Source: Clostridiaceae bacterium (GTDB taxonomy: Bacteria > Bacillota > Clostridia > Oscillospirales > Butyricicoccaceae). Taken from it: a stretch of DNA of 64,000 bases. How positions within the stretch are numbered: the stretch's first letter is position 1; each line of letters opens with the position of its first letter. This document shows positions 16,833 through 25,603 of this stretch, one piece after another. The DNA is taken from contig QXXE01000002.1 of assembly GCA_009911355.1 (NCBI GenBank), positions 1 through 64,000 on the forward strand. The letters run 5' to 3'. Under the pieces are notes generated by a model. That model saw only the letters and a program-made list of their open reading frames with translations. It had not been told where the DNA came from and ran no database searches. The position numbers and the translations under genes were made by a program.

Positions 16833-16845
16833 TCCCAGTCAGGCG

Positions 16846-17787
16846 TTAAACGGTGTAGATCTTGATCGTCTCATAGACCTGGTAGACCTTTTTCAGCGAA
16901 GCCATTTCGGTGCCCGGGAGCCTTGCGCAAGCGCGGCCCATCGCGACCGTATATTTCGCGAGTTCGTAAATATCGAAGCCTTTGGCGAGGGAATTGGCAA
17001 TCGCGCCAACCACGGCGTCGCCGGTGCCGATCGAGCCGCAATCCTCGATTTTGGGCTCGGAATTGACATACAGGGCCTCGTGGTGGTGCTTGGAGACGAA
17101 GACCGAGCCCTCGTGCGCCATTGAGACGCAAACGGCCTGCGCACCGGCGTCGAGCATCTGGCGCGCGCGGGCGACGGCGGTTTCAGGGTCGGTGGTGGGC
17201 TGTTCGCCGACAAATTCCGCAAGCTCAAAAAGGCTGGGCTTTACATAATCGGGCTCGAACGCGAGGGCCTCGCGGAGAATTTCACCCGCCGCGTCGACGA
17301 CCAGCCGGCAGCCTGCTTTTTTGACCGTTTTGAGCAGTTTGCGGTAATGGGCCATTGGGAAGTTCGGGGGCAGGGAGCCGGAAACGACGAAGATATTTTT
17401 TTCGTCGAGGTAGCCTTCCATTTTATCGATCAGGCGCAGGAAATCGTGGTCGGAGATTTCGGGGCCGGGCTCGTTGAACTCGGTGTGCTGGCCGCTGGGG
17501 TCGATGACCTGCACATTGACGCGGCTCTGACCTGCGACGTCGACGAAATCGTGCATAATGTTCATAGAGGTCATCATGTCTTTGATGATACGCCCGTTCT
17601 GGCCGCCGCAGAAGCCGATCGCGACGCTGTCGCCGCCGAGGGCGTTGATGGCTCGGGCGACGGTGATCCCTTTGCCGCCGGGCTCGCGGACGCTGCCGAG
17701 GGTGCGGTTGAGGTGGTTTAAATGGACGACATGGTCGAGCCGCATGCGGCGGTCGATCGCGGGGTTTAAGGTAATCGTGATGATCAT
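16846..17787 (-). CDS. PfkB-family sugar-phosphate kinase (1-phosphofructokinase-like)
   Basis: The 313-residue kinase has the PfkB signature: an N-terminal NPAIDR sugar-binding stretch, EPGGKG at 35-40, and GSIGTGDAVVGAI (251-263) with catalytic base Asp257. It belongs to the 1-phosphofructokinase/tagatose-6-phosphate kinase branch, which phosphorylates a sugar phosphate to a bisphosphate. It is not next to fruR or a PTS gene, so the substrate stays open. The ATG is preceded by GGGAGGAT and its own promoter. Confidence 0.85.
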   Translation of the reverse strand: MIITITLNPAIDRRMRLDHVVHLNHLNRTLGSVREPGGKGITVARAINALGGDSVAIGFCGGQNGRIIKDMMTSMNIMHDFVDVAGQSRVNVQVIDPSGQHTEFNEPGPEISDHDFLRLIDKMEGYLDEKNIFVVSGSLPPNFPMAHYRKLLKTVKKAGCRLVVDAAGEILREALAFEPDYVKPSLFELAEFVGEQPTTDPETAVARARQMLDAGAQAVCVSMAHEGSVFVSKHHHEALYVNSEPKIEDCGSIGTGDAVVGAIANSLAKGFDIYELAKYTVAMGRACARLPGTEMASLKKVYQVYETIKIYTV

Positions 17788-17822
17788 GGCAATCCTCCCG
17801 TAGCGGTTTGTTTCCTGTATTT

Positions 17823-17852
17823 ATTTTACCGCATAAACGGGCGGATTGTAAA
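17823..17852 (-). promoter_or_regulatory. Probable promoter of the PfkB kinase gene
   Basis: On the minus strand TTTACA (17852-17847), 18 nt, TAAAAT (17828-17823), placed 36 nt before the start codon. Confidence 0.55.
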
Positions 17853-17929
17853 TTGAAATTTCGGGGAAAGGGATGACTTTAGGGGAATCCACAAAAAAGC
17901 GCCCCCTCCCCCAACCTGGATTGTGCTTT

Positions 17930-18315
17930 TTTCTGCGAAAGGGGGAAGGGCACCTATGGTTCCCTTCCCCCTCTCGCGCTCTCCCCATCCCTCCTCCGGG
18001 CCGTTTCCGACGTACCGCAAGCCTGCACGTCCCGCCCCTCCGGGGCGCGCCGCACAAAGGCTTGCAAAGCGGCTGCGGTGTTCCGGGCTTCCGCGGGGGA
18101 GGTTTTTTGTTCTGCGTGCTGCCCCCGTCCCCGCTCGTTACAACCCGTTTCGTGTTTGGCGCAGGGGGGCTTCCTGCGCTGCCGCGCCCGCCTATCACCC
18201 GGCGGGCTCCTTTCCCTTTACCGCTGCGCCGCTTCGCCCGCCGCCGCCAGAAAAGGCGCGGCGGGGGCCGCAGACGTTTCTGCGGCGGATGTCGGCACGC
18301 CCGCATGCGATCCTG
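17930..18315 (+). repeat. Long dispersed repeat, copy 2
   Basis: Same element as 9355-9760, same orientation. The 5' 125 bp match almost base for base; later parts carry substitutions and short indels. Like copy 1 it sits in an intergenic gap directly upstream of a promoted gene. Confidence 0.8.
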
Positions 18316-18340
18316 CGGAGCATAAAATTTGAAAAAAGGG

Positions 18341-18369
18341 TTGATTTTTCCGCTGTCCTGCCTTATAAT
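18341..18369 (+). promoter_or_regulatory. Promoter of the riboswitch-antiporter transcript
   Basis: TTGATT (18341-18346), 17 nt, TATAAT (18364-18369). Transcription would start within the first arm of the riboswitch. Confidence 0.75.
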
Positions 18370-18373
18370 ATCC

Positions 18374-18446
18374 GCAGGGAATGAAGCTCTCCCGAGGATG
18401 GCCTTGCACCATCCTGAACCGCTTGCCAAAGCTGATGGCTTCTGCG
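18374..18446 (+). promoter_or_regulatory. Fluoride riboswitch (crcB motif) with an extra hairpin
   Basis: Conserved pieces appear in order: GGGAATGAAGCTCTCCC (first stem-loop), GAACCGCTTGCC and AAGCTGATGGCTTCTGC. The loop GAAGC can pair with GCTTC downstream, as in the crcB pseudoknot, and GCAG (18374) pairs with CTGC (18442). An additional hairpin, AGGATGG/CCATCCT, is inserted at the junction. Fluoride riboswitches often precede antiporters. A Na+-type riboswitch is the main alternative. Confidence 0.7.
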
Positions 18447-18500
18447 ACAATGCTGCGCAGGAGGTGTCGGCTTTTCTGCGTATTTCAGGAGGTTTTTTTC

Positions 18501-19715
18501 ATGCTATTGAGTATCGCTGCCATTTTCATTACCGGGCTCCTGTCCAGCTGGCTCTGCAAAAAACTGAAATTCCCGGCCCTGTTCGGCATGATCCTTGCCG
18601 GGATTGCAATTGGCCCGCACGGCCTGTGCCTGCTTGACAGCAGCATCCTTTCCATTTCCGCCGAGCTTCGCCGGATTGCGCTGCTGATTATCCTGATCCG
18701 CGCCGGGCTGAAGCTGGAGCTTGCCGGCCTGAAACGGGTCGGCCGCCCTGCGCTGCTTCTATGCTTCCTGCCCGCCTGTTTTGAAATCGCGGGAATGCTC
18801 CTCCTCGCCCCCCGCCTTCTGGGCCTGTCCCTACTGGAATCCGCAATTCTCGGCGCAGTCGTAGCCGCAGTGTCCCCGGCGGTCATCGTCCCCCGCATGA
18901 TCCGCCTGATCGACACCGGCTACGGGGTCAAGCAGGGCATCCCGCAAATGATCCTTGCAGGCGCTTCGGTCGATGATGTATTTGTAATCGTCCTGTTCAC
19001 CACCTTCACCAATCTCGCGCAGGGGTCAGCGGTTTCCTGGGCAGGCTTCGCACGCATCCCGCTTTCGATTCTTCTGGGCGTCCTTGCAGGCGCGGCAGCA
19101 GGAACGCTCTTCGAGCTGCTCTTCCGCAAAAAGCCGATCTCCCCTCCCGTGCAGGCCCTTGCCATTTTCACCGCTGCCCTGCTTCTGGACTGGTTGGGCA
19201 CGGCCTTCCCCGCCCTGCCATTCGCGGGCCTCATCGCCGTAATGGCGATAGGCAGCGGCATCCGCAAACAGAACCAGCCGATGGCAGCCCGCCTTTCCGG
19301 CATCTTCGACCAGCTCTGGATGCCGGCGGAGATGTTCCTGTTTGTACTGGTAGGCGCATCGGTTGCAGTCAGCAGCCTGCAAACGGCGGGGCTCGGCGCG
19401 GTCCTGCTGGTTCTTGGCGTGCTGGTTTTCCGCATGGCGGGCGTGTACTGCTGCACAATCACGTCCCCACTCACCGCGCGCGAAAAGCTGTTCTGCATGC
19501 TGGCCTACACCCCCAAAGCAACCGTGCAGGCGGCCATCGGCGGGGTCCCGCTCGCAATGGGGCTTCCCTGCGGCGCAACGGTGCTCACGGTATCCGTAAT
19601 TGCCATCCTTCTAACCGCCCCCCTCGGAGCACTTGCCATCGACAAAACCTACAAAAACCTCCTAACCGCATCCCCACCAACCACCCCGCAGCCCCTTCCG
19701 CCATTCCCGCCATAA
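18501..19715 (+). CDS. Cation:proton antiporter (CPA2/KefB-like)
   Basis: The 404-residue membrane protein has about 12 helices. It shows the CPA2 features FPALFGMILAGIAIGPHG near the N-terminus and ASVDDVFVIVLF, whose Asp pair is the expected ion-binding site. It lacks the C-terminal TrkA-N domain of true KefB. I placed the start at the ATG at 18501, where CAGGAGG is well spaced; a longer frame would begin inside the riboswitch. The upstream fluoride-type riboswitch suggests induction by fluoride, perhaps to balance proton or cation entry under fluoride stress. The exchanged ion cannot be told from sequence. Confidence 0.85.
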   Translation: MLLSIAAIFITGLLSSWLCKKLKFPALFGMILAGIAIGPHGLCLLDSSILSISAELRRIALLIILIRAGLKLELAGLKRVGRPALLLCFLPACFEIAGMLLLAPRLLGLSLLESAILGAVVAAVSPAVIVPRMIRLIDTGYGVKQGIPQMILAGASVDDVFVIVLFTTFTNLAQGSAVSWAGFARIPLSILLGVLAGAAAGTLFELLFRKKPISPPVQALAIFTAALLLDWLGTAFPALPFAGLIAVMAIGSGIRKQNQPMAARLSGIFDQLWMPAEMFLFVLVGASVAVSSLQTAGLGAVLLVLGVLVFRMAGVYCCTITSPLTAREKLFCMLAYTPKATVQAAIGGVPLAMGLPCGATVLTVSVIAILLTAPLGALAIDKTYKNLLTASPPTTPQPLPPFPP

Positions 19716-19740
19716 CCCTCGCACAAAAACAGCGCAAGGG

Positions 19741-19768
19741 CCAGCCCGCTGCCATCATGGCGGGCTGG
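19741..19768. repeat. REP-like hairpin
   Basis: CCAGCCCGC and GCGGGCTGG form a 9-bp stem around TGCCATCATG. Other copies are at 21726, 37987 and 62316. It may also end the antiporter transcript, though no T-run follows. Confidence 0.65.
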
Positions 19769-19799
19769 CAAGGCCGGGCGGTAAACGGTGCTGCACCCC

Positions 19800-19920
19800 A
19801 ACTCCCGCCTCAGCGGAAAAAGAGATTCCAGCCCACTATCCTTATACGCCGTGCGCGGTTTGAATGAGTGCAGGGACGAGCCCCTTTGGCGCCGCCCGCG
19901 CAGGGCCGGGGGCGGCAAGC
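19800..19920 (+). repeat. Mosaic element flanking yqfC-yqfD, left copy
   Basis: It contains GCGCGGTTTGAATGAGTGCA and the CCCCTTTGGCGCCGCCCGCGC core. An inverted relative lies at 21535-21680 on the other side of yqfC-yqfD. A diverged direct relative is at about 27535. Confidence 0.6.
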
Positions 19921-19971
19921 ATAACGGCAGCGCCGCGCGCATAAAGTGATCAGAGGGAAAGGAGTCTGGTT

Positions 19972-20241
19972 ATGGGCTTTCGCGAACAGCTGCTGCAACA
20001 AGCGGGGAACAGTTTCCTGGCAAATGACCTCAACCTGTTAGCCCCCCGCATCGAAATCCAAGGCGACCGCCGCGTCATCATCGAAAACCACGAGGGCATC
20101 CTCGAATACGGCAGCGAGGTCATGCGCGTCAAATCCGGCCGCATCTCTGTCAAAATTACCGGCGATGGCCTGGAACTCGCCAACGTTACCCTCAACGACC
20201 TCACCGTCACCGGGAAAATTATCAGCGTCGAACTGCTGTAA
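19972..20241 (+). CDS. yqfC: Sporulation protein YqfC (YabP family)
   Basis: The 89-residue protein has the YabP/YqfC pattern: RIEIQGDRRVIIENHEGILEY followed by GRISVKITGDGLEL and TVTGKIISVEL. In Bacillus it is made in the mother cell under sigma-E and acts with YqfD during engulfment and forespore maturation. It precedes yqfD by 46 nt, the usual pairing. The ATG follows AAAGGAG. Confidence 0.9.
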   Translation: MGFREQLLQQAGNSFLANDLNLLAPRIEIQGDRRVIIENHEGILEYGSEVMRVKSGRISVKITGDGLELANVTLNDLTVTGKIISVELL

Positions 20242-20287
20242 ACGCCTGCCCGTCGCTTTGGGCAGGCTCAAAAAGGAGGGCACCCCC

Positions 20288-21520
20288 ATGCTGGATCAGC
20301 TGCTGCGCAGCGCAAGCGGCGAAGTACGCATAAAAGTCACCGGCGCATCCCTGGAACGCTTCCTCAACCTTTGCATGCGCCACAATATCCGCCCCCGCGC
20401 CCTGCACCGCCAGGACTGGGACTGCCTCGAATGCACCCTCTCCCTCGCCGACCTGCGCAGGCTGCGCCCCAAAATGGGCCGCACCGGCTGCCGTGTCCAC
20501 ATCCTCCGCAAATCCGGGCTGCCCTTCATCCTGCGCCAGCTGCGGCGGCGCGCCGTCTTTACGTTGGGCTTTTTCGCCCTCGCCTGGGTGCTCTGGCTCC
20601 TCCAGACCCACCTCTGGATTTTAGAGCTCAGCACCCCGCCGGAAATCTCCTCCGCCGAGCTCTCCCGCGCCCTCGAAGCCGAAGGCGTCAAAATCGGCAT
20701 GCGCCTGAGCGACTTCGACGACCGCGCCGTCCAGCGCAACCTGATGCTCAAAATGGACAGCATTTCCTATGTGACCTTCAACCGTATCGGCAACCATATG
20801 ATCGTACAGGCGTACGCCAAAGAAGACCACGACCCGCCCCGCGACGACGGCGGCATCACAAGCGTTGTCGCCCGCCGCCCCGGCCAGATCGTCCGGGTCA
20901 CGCCGCTGAGCGGCTGGGCCGTTGTCAAAGCCGGGGACATCGTCGACACTGGTGAAAAGCTGATCGACGCGCTGGTGCCCCCTTCGCGCGACGTGGAGGG
21001 GCTCGGGCCCCATCTGACGTGGTCGGACGGCGAAGTGATTGCGCGCACGTGGTACGAAACCACCTATGTGCGCCCTCTGACCGCGCTTACTAAGCGATAT
21101 ACCGGGAAAACAACAACTCAGTATGCGCTGATTTGGGGAAAACACCGGATAAATTTGTATTTAGGGAGTGGAATTTATGGTACTGGTTGTGATAAAATAG
21201 TAGATATCACGCGCTGGACGGTACGCAGCGGCCTGACGCTGCCTCTCGGCCTGGTACGCCAGACCTACCGCTGGTACGAACCGGTGCCGCAGGAGCAGGA
21301 CGCGGAACAGCTGCGGACAGAAATCGAAGCGCGGGCGGCGGAGCGCCTTGCGGGAACCATCGACGGCGAACTCACGTCTTACACATCGTCGGCGGACACA
21401 TCCGGTTCGGGCGCGCTCGAAGTCCATTTCCGCGCGGAAGCTCTGGAAGATATCGGCGAGGTCGTCGAGGACCCACAGGTCCTCCCTCCGCCTGAGCCCG
21501 TTCCTTCCGGGGCCTCCTGA
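20288..21520 (+). CDS. yqfD: Sporulation protein YqfD
   Basis: The 410-residue membrane protein has a cytoplasmic N-terminus (LERFLNLCMRHNI; RRLRPKMGRTGCRVHI), one helix at about 82-100 (AVFTLGFFALAWVLWLLQ) and a long external part with the FNRIGNHMIVQAYAKED segment. It partners YqfC in sporulation. The C-terminal tail after about 370 is Pro-, Ser- and Glu-rich. A longer frame overlaps yqfC; AGGAGGGC before the ATG at 20288 decides the start. Confidence 0.9.
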   Translation: MLDQLLRSASGEVRIKVTGASLERFLNLCMRHNIRPRALHRQDWDCLECTLSLADLRRLRPKMGRTGCRVHILRKSGLPFILRQLRRRAVFTLGFFALAWVLWLLQTHLWILELSTPPEISSAELSRALEAEGVKIGMRLSDFDDRAVQRNLMLKMDSISYVTFNRIGNHMIVQAYAKEDHDPPRDDGGITSVVARRPGQIVRVTPLSGWAVVKAGDIVDTGEKLIDALVPPSRDVEGLGPHLTWSDGEVIARTWYETTYVRPLTALTKRYTGKTTTQYALIWGKHRINLYLGSGIYGTGCDKIVDITRWTVRSGLTLPLGLVRQTYRWYEPVPQEQDAEQLRTEIEARAAERLAGTIDGELTSYTSSADTSGSGALEVHFRAEALEDIGEVVEDPQVLPPPEPVPSGAS

Positions 21521-21534
21521 CGCCCCTCCAGGGC

Positions 21535-21755
21535 GTGTCCTCGCCGGACGGGCAGCCTGCGCGGCTCGCGCCAAAGGGACTCGTCCCTGCACTCATTCAA
21601 ACCGCGCACGGCGCGGGAATAAGGATAGTGGCCTACGGGCTGGAATCCCGTTTCCGCGCGGCGGGGATCCGGCGCCGCCCCACCTGCCGCCCCGCTTTGC
21701 CAGCCCGCTTTGCCAGCCCGCTTTGCCAGCCCGCCATTATGGCAGCGGGCTGGCC
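21535..21755. repeat. Mosaic element and REP-like hairpin, right of yqfD
   Basis: Positions 21535-21680 are the inverted relative of 19800-19920. Then a 13-bp unit, TTTGCCAGCCCGC, repeats three times (about 21697-21735) and runs into a REP-like hairpin (CCAGCCCGC/GCGGGCTGG, 21726-21753). The gap 21521-21835 holds nothing else apparent. Confidence 0.65.
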
Positions 21756-21835
21756 CTTGGTGCTGTGTGCCTGTCTCCTGGTGGGCGCACCTTGCTGTTT
21801 ATTCTTTTGGGAATGTGAAAAAAAGAGGAATCCTT

Positions 21836-22855
21836 ATGACGGAAAAAATCATGCTGATGGAACAGGCCAGCCTGATGATCAGCGTATTCGGTGCATTCGA
21901 TGAAAACATGAAACTTCTCGAGCGCGAGCTGTCGGTTTCCATCGTCAGCCGCGAGCAGGAGCTGAAAATCTCCGGTGAGGACGCGCAGTCCGTCGCCTTT
22001 GCCGAACGCACCCTCGCGGCACTCCTGGAAATGGCGCGCCGCGCCGAGCCCATCGGCACTCAGACCGTGCAGTACGTCCTCGGCCTCGTCCGCGAGGGCC
22101 GCGAAGCCGAAGTGCACACCCTCGCCCGCGACGTGCTCTGCATCACCGCAAAGGGCAAGCCGGTCAAGGCCAAGACCCTCGGCCAGAAAAAGTATATGGA
22201 AGCGATCGCCCACAATACCGTTACGATCGGTGTCGGCCCCGCCGGTACCGGTAAGACCTATCTTGCCGTTGCTGCTGCCGTTGCCGCTTTCCGTGACAAA
22301 CGCGTGTCGCGCATCATCCTCACCCGCCCCGCCGTCGAAGCCGGCGAAAAGCTGGGCTTCCTGCCCGGCGACCTGCAAAGCAAAGTCGATCCCTATCTCC
22401 GCCCGCTGTACGACGGCCTGTTTGATATGCTCGGCGCGGAAAATTTTCAGAAGCACATGGAAAAGGGCTCCATTGAGGTTGCGCCGCTTGCCTATATGCG
22501 CGGGCGCACGCTCGATGACAGCTTTATTATCCTGGATGAGGCCCAGAACACTACCCCTGAGCAGATGAAAATGTTCCTCACCCGCATCGGCTTCGGCTCC
22601 CAGGCCGTCATCACCGGCGACGTGACCCAGATCGACCTGCCCGACGGTAAAACCAGCGGCCTCAAGGAGGCCGTTCGCGTCCTTGCGGGCGTGGAGGGCA
22701 TCGCTCAGTGCTTCCTCAGTGAAAAAGATGTGGTGCGCCATGAGCTTGTTCAGCGCATCGTCAAAGCCTATGCCGAATACGAAAAGAAGCGCCAGCCGGT
22801 GCGGCAGGACAAGCCCTCGCGCCGCTTTGTGCGCCGGTTGGAGGGACGGAAATGA
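21836..22855 (+). CDS. phoH: PhoH-family ATPase
   Basis: The 339-residue protein is a PhoH-like P-loop ATPase with an N-terminal KH-like part (1-110) and Walker A GPAGTGKTYLA (from about 134). Walker B is DSFIILDEAQNTTPEQMKMFLTRIG, followed by VITGDVTQIDLP. It is linked with RNA metabolism and sits upstream of ybeY as in most bacteria. The ATG at 21836 has AGAGGAA upstream; an in-frame extension would be encoded by repeat sequence. It overlaps ybeY by 4 nt. Confidence 0.93.
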   Translation: MTEKIMLMEQASLMISVFGAFDENMKLLERELSVSIVSREQELKISGEDAQSVAFAERTLAALLEMARRAEPIGTQTVQYVLGLVREGREAEVHTLARDVLCITAKGKPVKAKTLGQKKYMEAIAHNTVTIGVGPAGTGKTYLAVAAAVAAFRDKRVSRIILTRPAVEAGEKLGFLPGDLQSKVDPYLRPLYDGLFDMLGAENFQKHMEKGSIEVAPLAYMRGRTLDDSFIILDEAQNTTPEQMKMFLTRIGFGSQAVITGDVTQIDLPDGKTSGLKEAVRVLAGVEGIAQCFLSEKDVVRHELVQRIVKAYAEYEKKRQPVRQDKPSRRFVRRLEGRK

Positions 22856-23343
22856 ATGCTGACATCAGGGTGACCGCCGAAGCCGCAGTCCCGGATGAGG
22901 AAGCCGTGCGCGCGCTGATCGTCCGCTGCGCCGAACAGGTGCTCGCGCAGGAGGGCGTTGCCTTCCCCGCTTTTATTGACGTGACCCTCGTCGATGGCGG
23001 CGCAATCCGCGAGCTGAACGCCGAATACCGCGGCAAAGACGCCGAAACCGACGTGCTGTCCTTCCCCATGTACGAATTTTACAACGGCCAGCCGCAGGAG
23101 CCGCTTGCGCGCGACCCCGAAAGCGGGCGCGTCATGCTCGGCGACATGGTGCTCAATTATGACCGTGCCGTCGCGCAGGCCGGGGAATACGGGCACTCGC
23201 CCGCCCGCGAATGCGGCTATTTGTCAGTGCATTCGGTGCTCCACCTGCTCGGCTATGACCACGAACGGGACGAGCCCGACCGCCTGCTCATGCGCCGGAA
23301 GGAGGAGGCCGCGCTTTCCGCGCTCGGCCTGCCGCGCACATGA
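22852..23343 (+). CDS. ybeY: Endoribonuclease YbeY (16S rRNA maturation)
   Basis: The 163-residue metalloenzyme carries HSVLHLLGYDHERD near 127-140, where His127, His131 and His137 hold zinc. The upstream strand ETDVLSFPMYEF is also standard. It matures the 16S rRNA 3' end and checks 70S quality. Translation is coupled to phoH (ATGA overlap) and to dgkA after it. Confidence 0.94.
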   Translation: MNADIRVTAEAAVPDEEAVRALIVRCAEQVLAQEGVAFPAFIDVTLVDGGAIRELNAEYRGKDAETDVLSFPMYEFYNGQPQEPLARDPESGRVMLGDMVLNYDRAVAQAGEYGHSPARECGYLSVHSVLHLLGYDHERDEPDRLLMRRKEEAALSALGLPRT

Positions 23344-23798
23344 ACCGCGAGATCCGCAAGCTGCGGCAGAGCTTTGCCTGCGCTTTCCGCGGCGTGTCCT
23401 CCTGCCTGCGCACCGAGCGCAATTTCCGCATCCATCTGACAGCGGTCTGTTATGTGAGCATGGCGGCGCTGCTCGCGGAGCTGGACGCGGTGCGCTGCGC
23501 CGTCCTCTGCCTGTGCTTCGCCGTCATGCTCGCATCCGAGCTGCTCAACACCGCCGTCGAGCGCCTGTGCGACCGCCAGACCACCAGCTATGACAAGCTG
23601 GTGCGCGAAGCCAAGGATATTGCGGCGGCGGCAGTCGTGGTATGCGCCGCGCTGTGCGTCGCGGTCGGGACGCTGTTCTTCTTCTGGGAGGGCGCGGCCT
23701 TCCGCGTGTCCGGCGTGCTTGCCGCCCACCGCTGGGCCGTGCTGCCGCTGGCCGCGAGCCTCCCGGCTGCATGGTGGTTTATCTTCCGTTTCCACTGA
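23340..23798 (+). CDS. dgkA: Diacylglycerol/undecaprenol kinase
   Basis: The 152-residue membrane enzyme has the DgkA core: an N-terminal SFACAFRGVSSCLRTERNFRIH, active-site helix ELLNTAVERLCD and EAKDIAAAAVVV. Gram-positive members phosphorylate undecaprenol to recycle the cell-wall lipid carrier. Three helices of the core are followed by a fourth hydrophobic segment (WAVLPLAASLPAAWWFIF) that lengthens the protein beyond the usual 120-130 residues. It overlaps ybeY by 4 nt. Confidence 0.88.
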   Translation: MNREIRKLRQSFACAFRGVSSCLRTERNFRIHLTAVCYVSMAALLAELDAVRCAVLCLCFAVMLASELLNTAVERLCDRQTTSYDKLVREAKDIAAAAVVVCAALCVAVGTLFFFWEGAAFRVSGVLAAHRWAVLPLAASLPAAWWFIFRFH

Positions 23799-23898
23799 AG
23801 CGGCGCACTATAAAAAAATGAGACAGGCATCCCTTTATATTTATACTTATAATTGATTTAAAAACGGCTGCGAAGCCGCGAAAGGATATCAACAAGAC

Positions 23899-24669
23899 AT
23901 GAGCCTAAACAGAAGCATTTTTGAGAAAGCAACCAAACACAACCGGGAATGGGGCTGCGCGCTGCTGGACGGCCTGGAGCTTACCGGCAGCGAACGCATC
24001 CTTGACCTCGGCTGCGGCGACGGCGCATGCAGCCGCCTGCTCGCCGGGCGCGTCCCGCGCGGTTCAGTCACCGCCGTCAGCTTTTCCCAGCCCGAGCTGG
24101 GCATGGAGCCGCCTGAGGGGCCGGAAAATCTCCGCTTTGTGCCCATGGATCCGTACAGCCTGAGCTTCCCCGGGGAATTCGACCTGATTTTCTCCCATGG
24201 GATCCTCCACTGGGTCCTCGACCACCGGCAGCTGCTTTCCCGGCTGCGCGGGCTCCTGCGGGCGGGTGGGCGCATCTGCTGGGAATTTGGCGCGGCGGGC
24301 AACTGCGATGCACTCCGCCGCACGCTTCTGCAAACGATGGACGACCCGGAATACCGGGAATATTTCAAAGGCTTCGAGTGGCCTTGGTACATGCCCGCCG
24401 CGGAGGAATACCGGGGGTTGCTGGCCGAAGCCGGCTTCACCTGCATCCGCGCAGAGGAAGCCGCATTTCGCGGCCTGTTCGAGTCGCCCGAGGAGGTGCT
24501 CGCCTGGCTGGACATGCTGTCCCTCCTGCCCTTCCGCGACGCGCTCCCCGAGCACCTGCGGGAAAGCTTCCGCGACGACGTAGCCGTCGGCGTAATTGGC
24601 CGCTGCCGCAAGCCGGGCGGCATTTATGAAGAACAGTTCCGCCGCCTTCGGGTGATGGCGGTCAGATAA
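23899..24669 (+). CDS. Class I SAM-dependent methyltransferase
   Basis: The 256-residue enzyme has motif I LDLGCGDGACSRLL (about 34-47) and the acidic motif FDLIFSHGILHWVLD (about 93-107), followed by LLRAGGRICWEFGAAGN. It resembles the trans-aconitate/ubiquinone-type small-molecule methyltransferases. The substrate is unknown. It lies between dgkA and era, where many Firmicutes have cdd, so it may be a local insertion into the cluster. Confidence 0.8.
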   Translation: MSLNRSIFEKATKHNREWGCALLDGLELTGSERILDLGCGDGACSRLLAGRVPRGSVTAVSFSQPELGMEPPEGPENLRFVPMDPYSLSFPGEFDLIFSHGILHWVLDHRQLLSRLRGLLRAGGRICWEFGAAGNCDALRRTLLQTMDDPEYREYFKGFEWPWYMPAAEEYRGLLAEAGFTCIRAEEAAFRGLFESPEEVLAWLDMLSLLPFRDALPEHLRESFRDDVAVGVIGRCRKPGGIYEEQFRRLRVMAVR

Positions 24670-24697
24670 CGCCGCATTTTATAACAGGAGAACAGAT

Positions 24698-25591
24698 ATG
24701 GAAATCACAAAAAGCGCAATGATATCGGTCGTAGGCCGGCCGAACGTGGGCAAATCGACGCTGACCAACCGCCTGGTCGGCACAAAGGTCGCGATCGTCT
24801 CGGCAAAGCCGCAGACCACCCGCACCCGCATCACAGGGGTGCTCAACCGGGAGGGCTGCCAGTACGTCTTCCTGGACACGCCGGGGCTGCACAAGCCGCG
24901 CTCGCGGCTGGGCGACTACATGGTAAAGGTGGTTGCGGAGACGGTCAGCGAGGTCGACGCGGCGGCGCTGGTGGTCGAGCCGGTCGCGGACGTCGGCCCC
25001 GCCGAGGAATCGCTTATCCGGCAGATCAAGGACGCCGGGATGCCGTCGGTGCTGGTGATCAACAAGATTGACAGCGTGCCAAAGGAATCGCTGCTCGCGG
25101 TGATCGCGCGTTATGCGCAGGCGCACGATTTTAACGCGATTGTGCCGGTCTCGGCGCGCACGGGCGAGGGCACGGACGAGCTGCTTGCCGAGCTGGAAAA
25201 ATTCGCCCTCGAGGGCCCGCAGCTGTTCCCGGAGGACATGGTATCCGACCAGCCGGAGCGGCAGCTTGCCGCGGAGATCATCCGGGAAAAGCTGCTGATC
25301 CTGCTTGACCGCGAGGTGCCGCACGGCGTCGCGGTCGGCATTGAGCGCATGGAAGAGCGGGACGACGGCCTTGTAAGCATCCATGCGACAATCTATTGTG
25401 AAAAAAACAGCCACAAAGGGATTATCATCGGCAAAAACGGTGAAATGCTCAAGCAAGTCGGGCAGCTGGCGCGAAAGGATATCGAGCGGATGCTGGGCAC
25501 AAAGGTGTACCTCGACCTGTGGGTCAAGGTCAAGGAGGGCTGGCGCAACAACCAGTACCAGATGCGCAATTTCGGCTACGAAAACGAGTGA
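24698..25591 (+). CDS. era: Ribosome-assembly GTPase Era
   Basis: The 297-residue GTPase binds the 16S rRNA 3' end during 30S assembly. G1 is GRPNVGKST (12-20), G2 contains TTRTRI, G3 DTPGLH and G4 NKID. The C-terminal KH domain carries GIIIGKNGEMLKQVG. Length and order match the family. The ATG follows ACAGGAG. Confidence 0.96.
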   Translation: MEITKSAMISVVGRPNVGKSTLTNRLVGTKVAIVSAKPQTTRTRITGVLNREGCQYVFLDTPGLHKPRSRLGDYMVKVVAETVSEVDAAALVVEPVADVGPAEESLIRQIKDAGMPSVLVINKIDSVPKESLLAVIARYAQAHDFNAIVPVSARTGEGTDELLAELEKFALEGPQLFPEDMVSDQPERQLAAEIIREKLLILLDREVPHGVAVGIERMEERDDGLVSIHATIYCEKNSHKGIIIGKNGEMLKQVGQLARKDIERMLGTKVYLDLWVKVKEGWRNNQYQMRNFGYENE

Positions 25592-25603
25592 GGGTGTTCC
25601 GCT

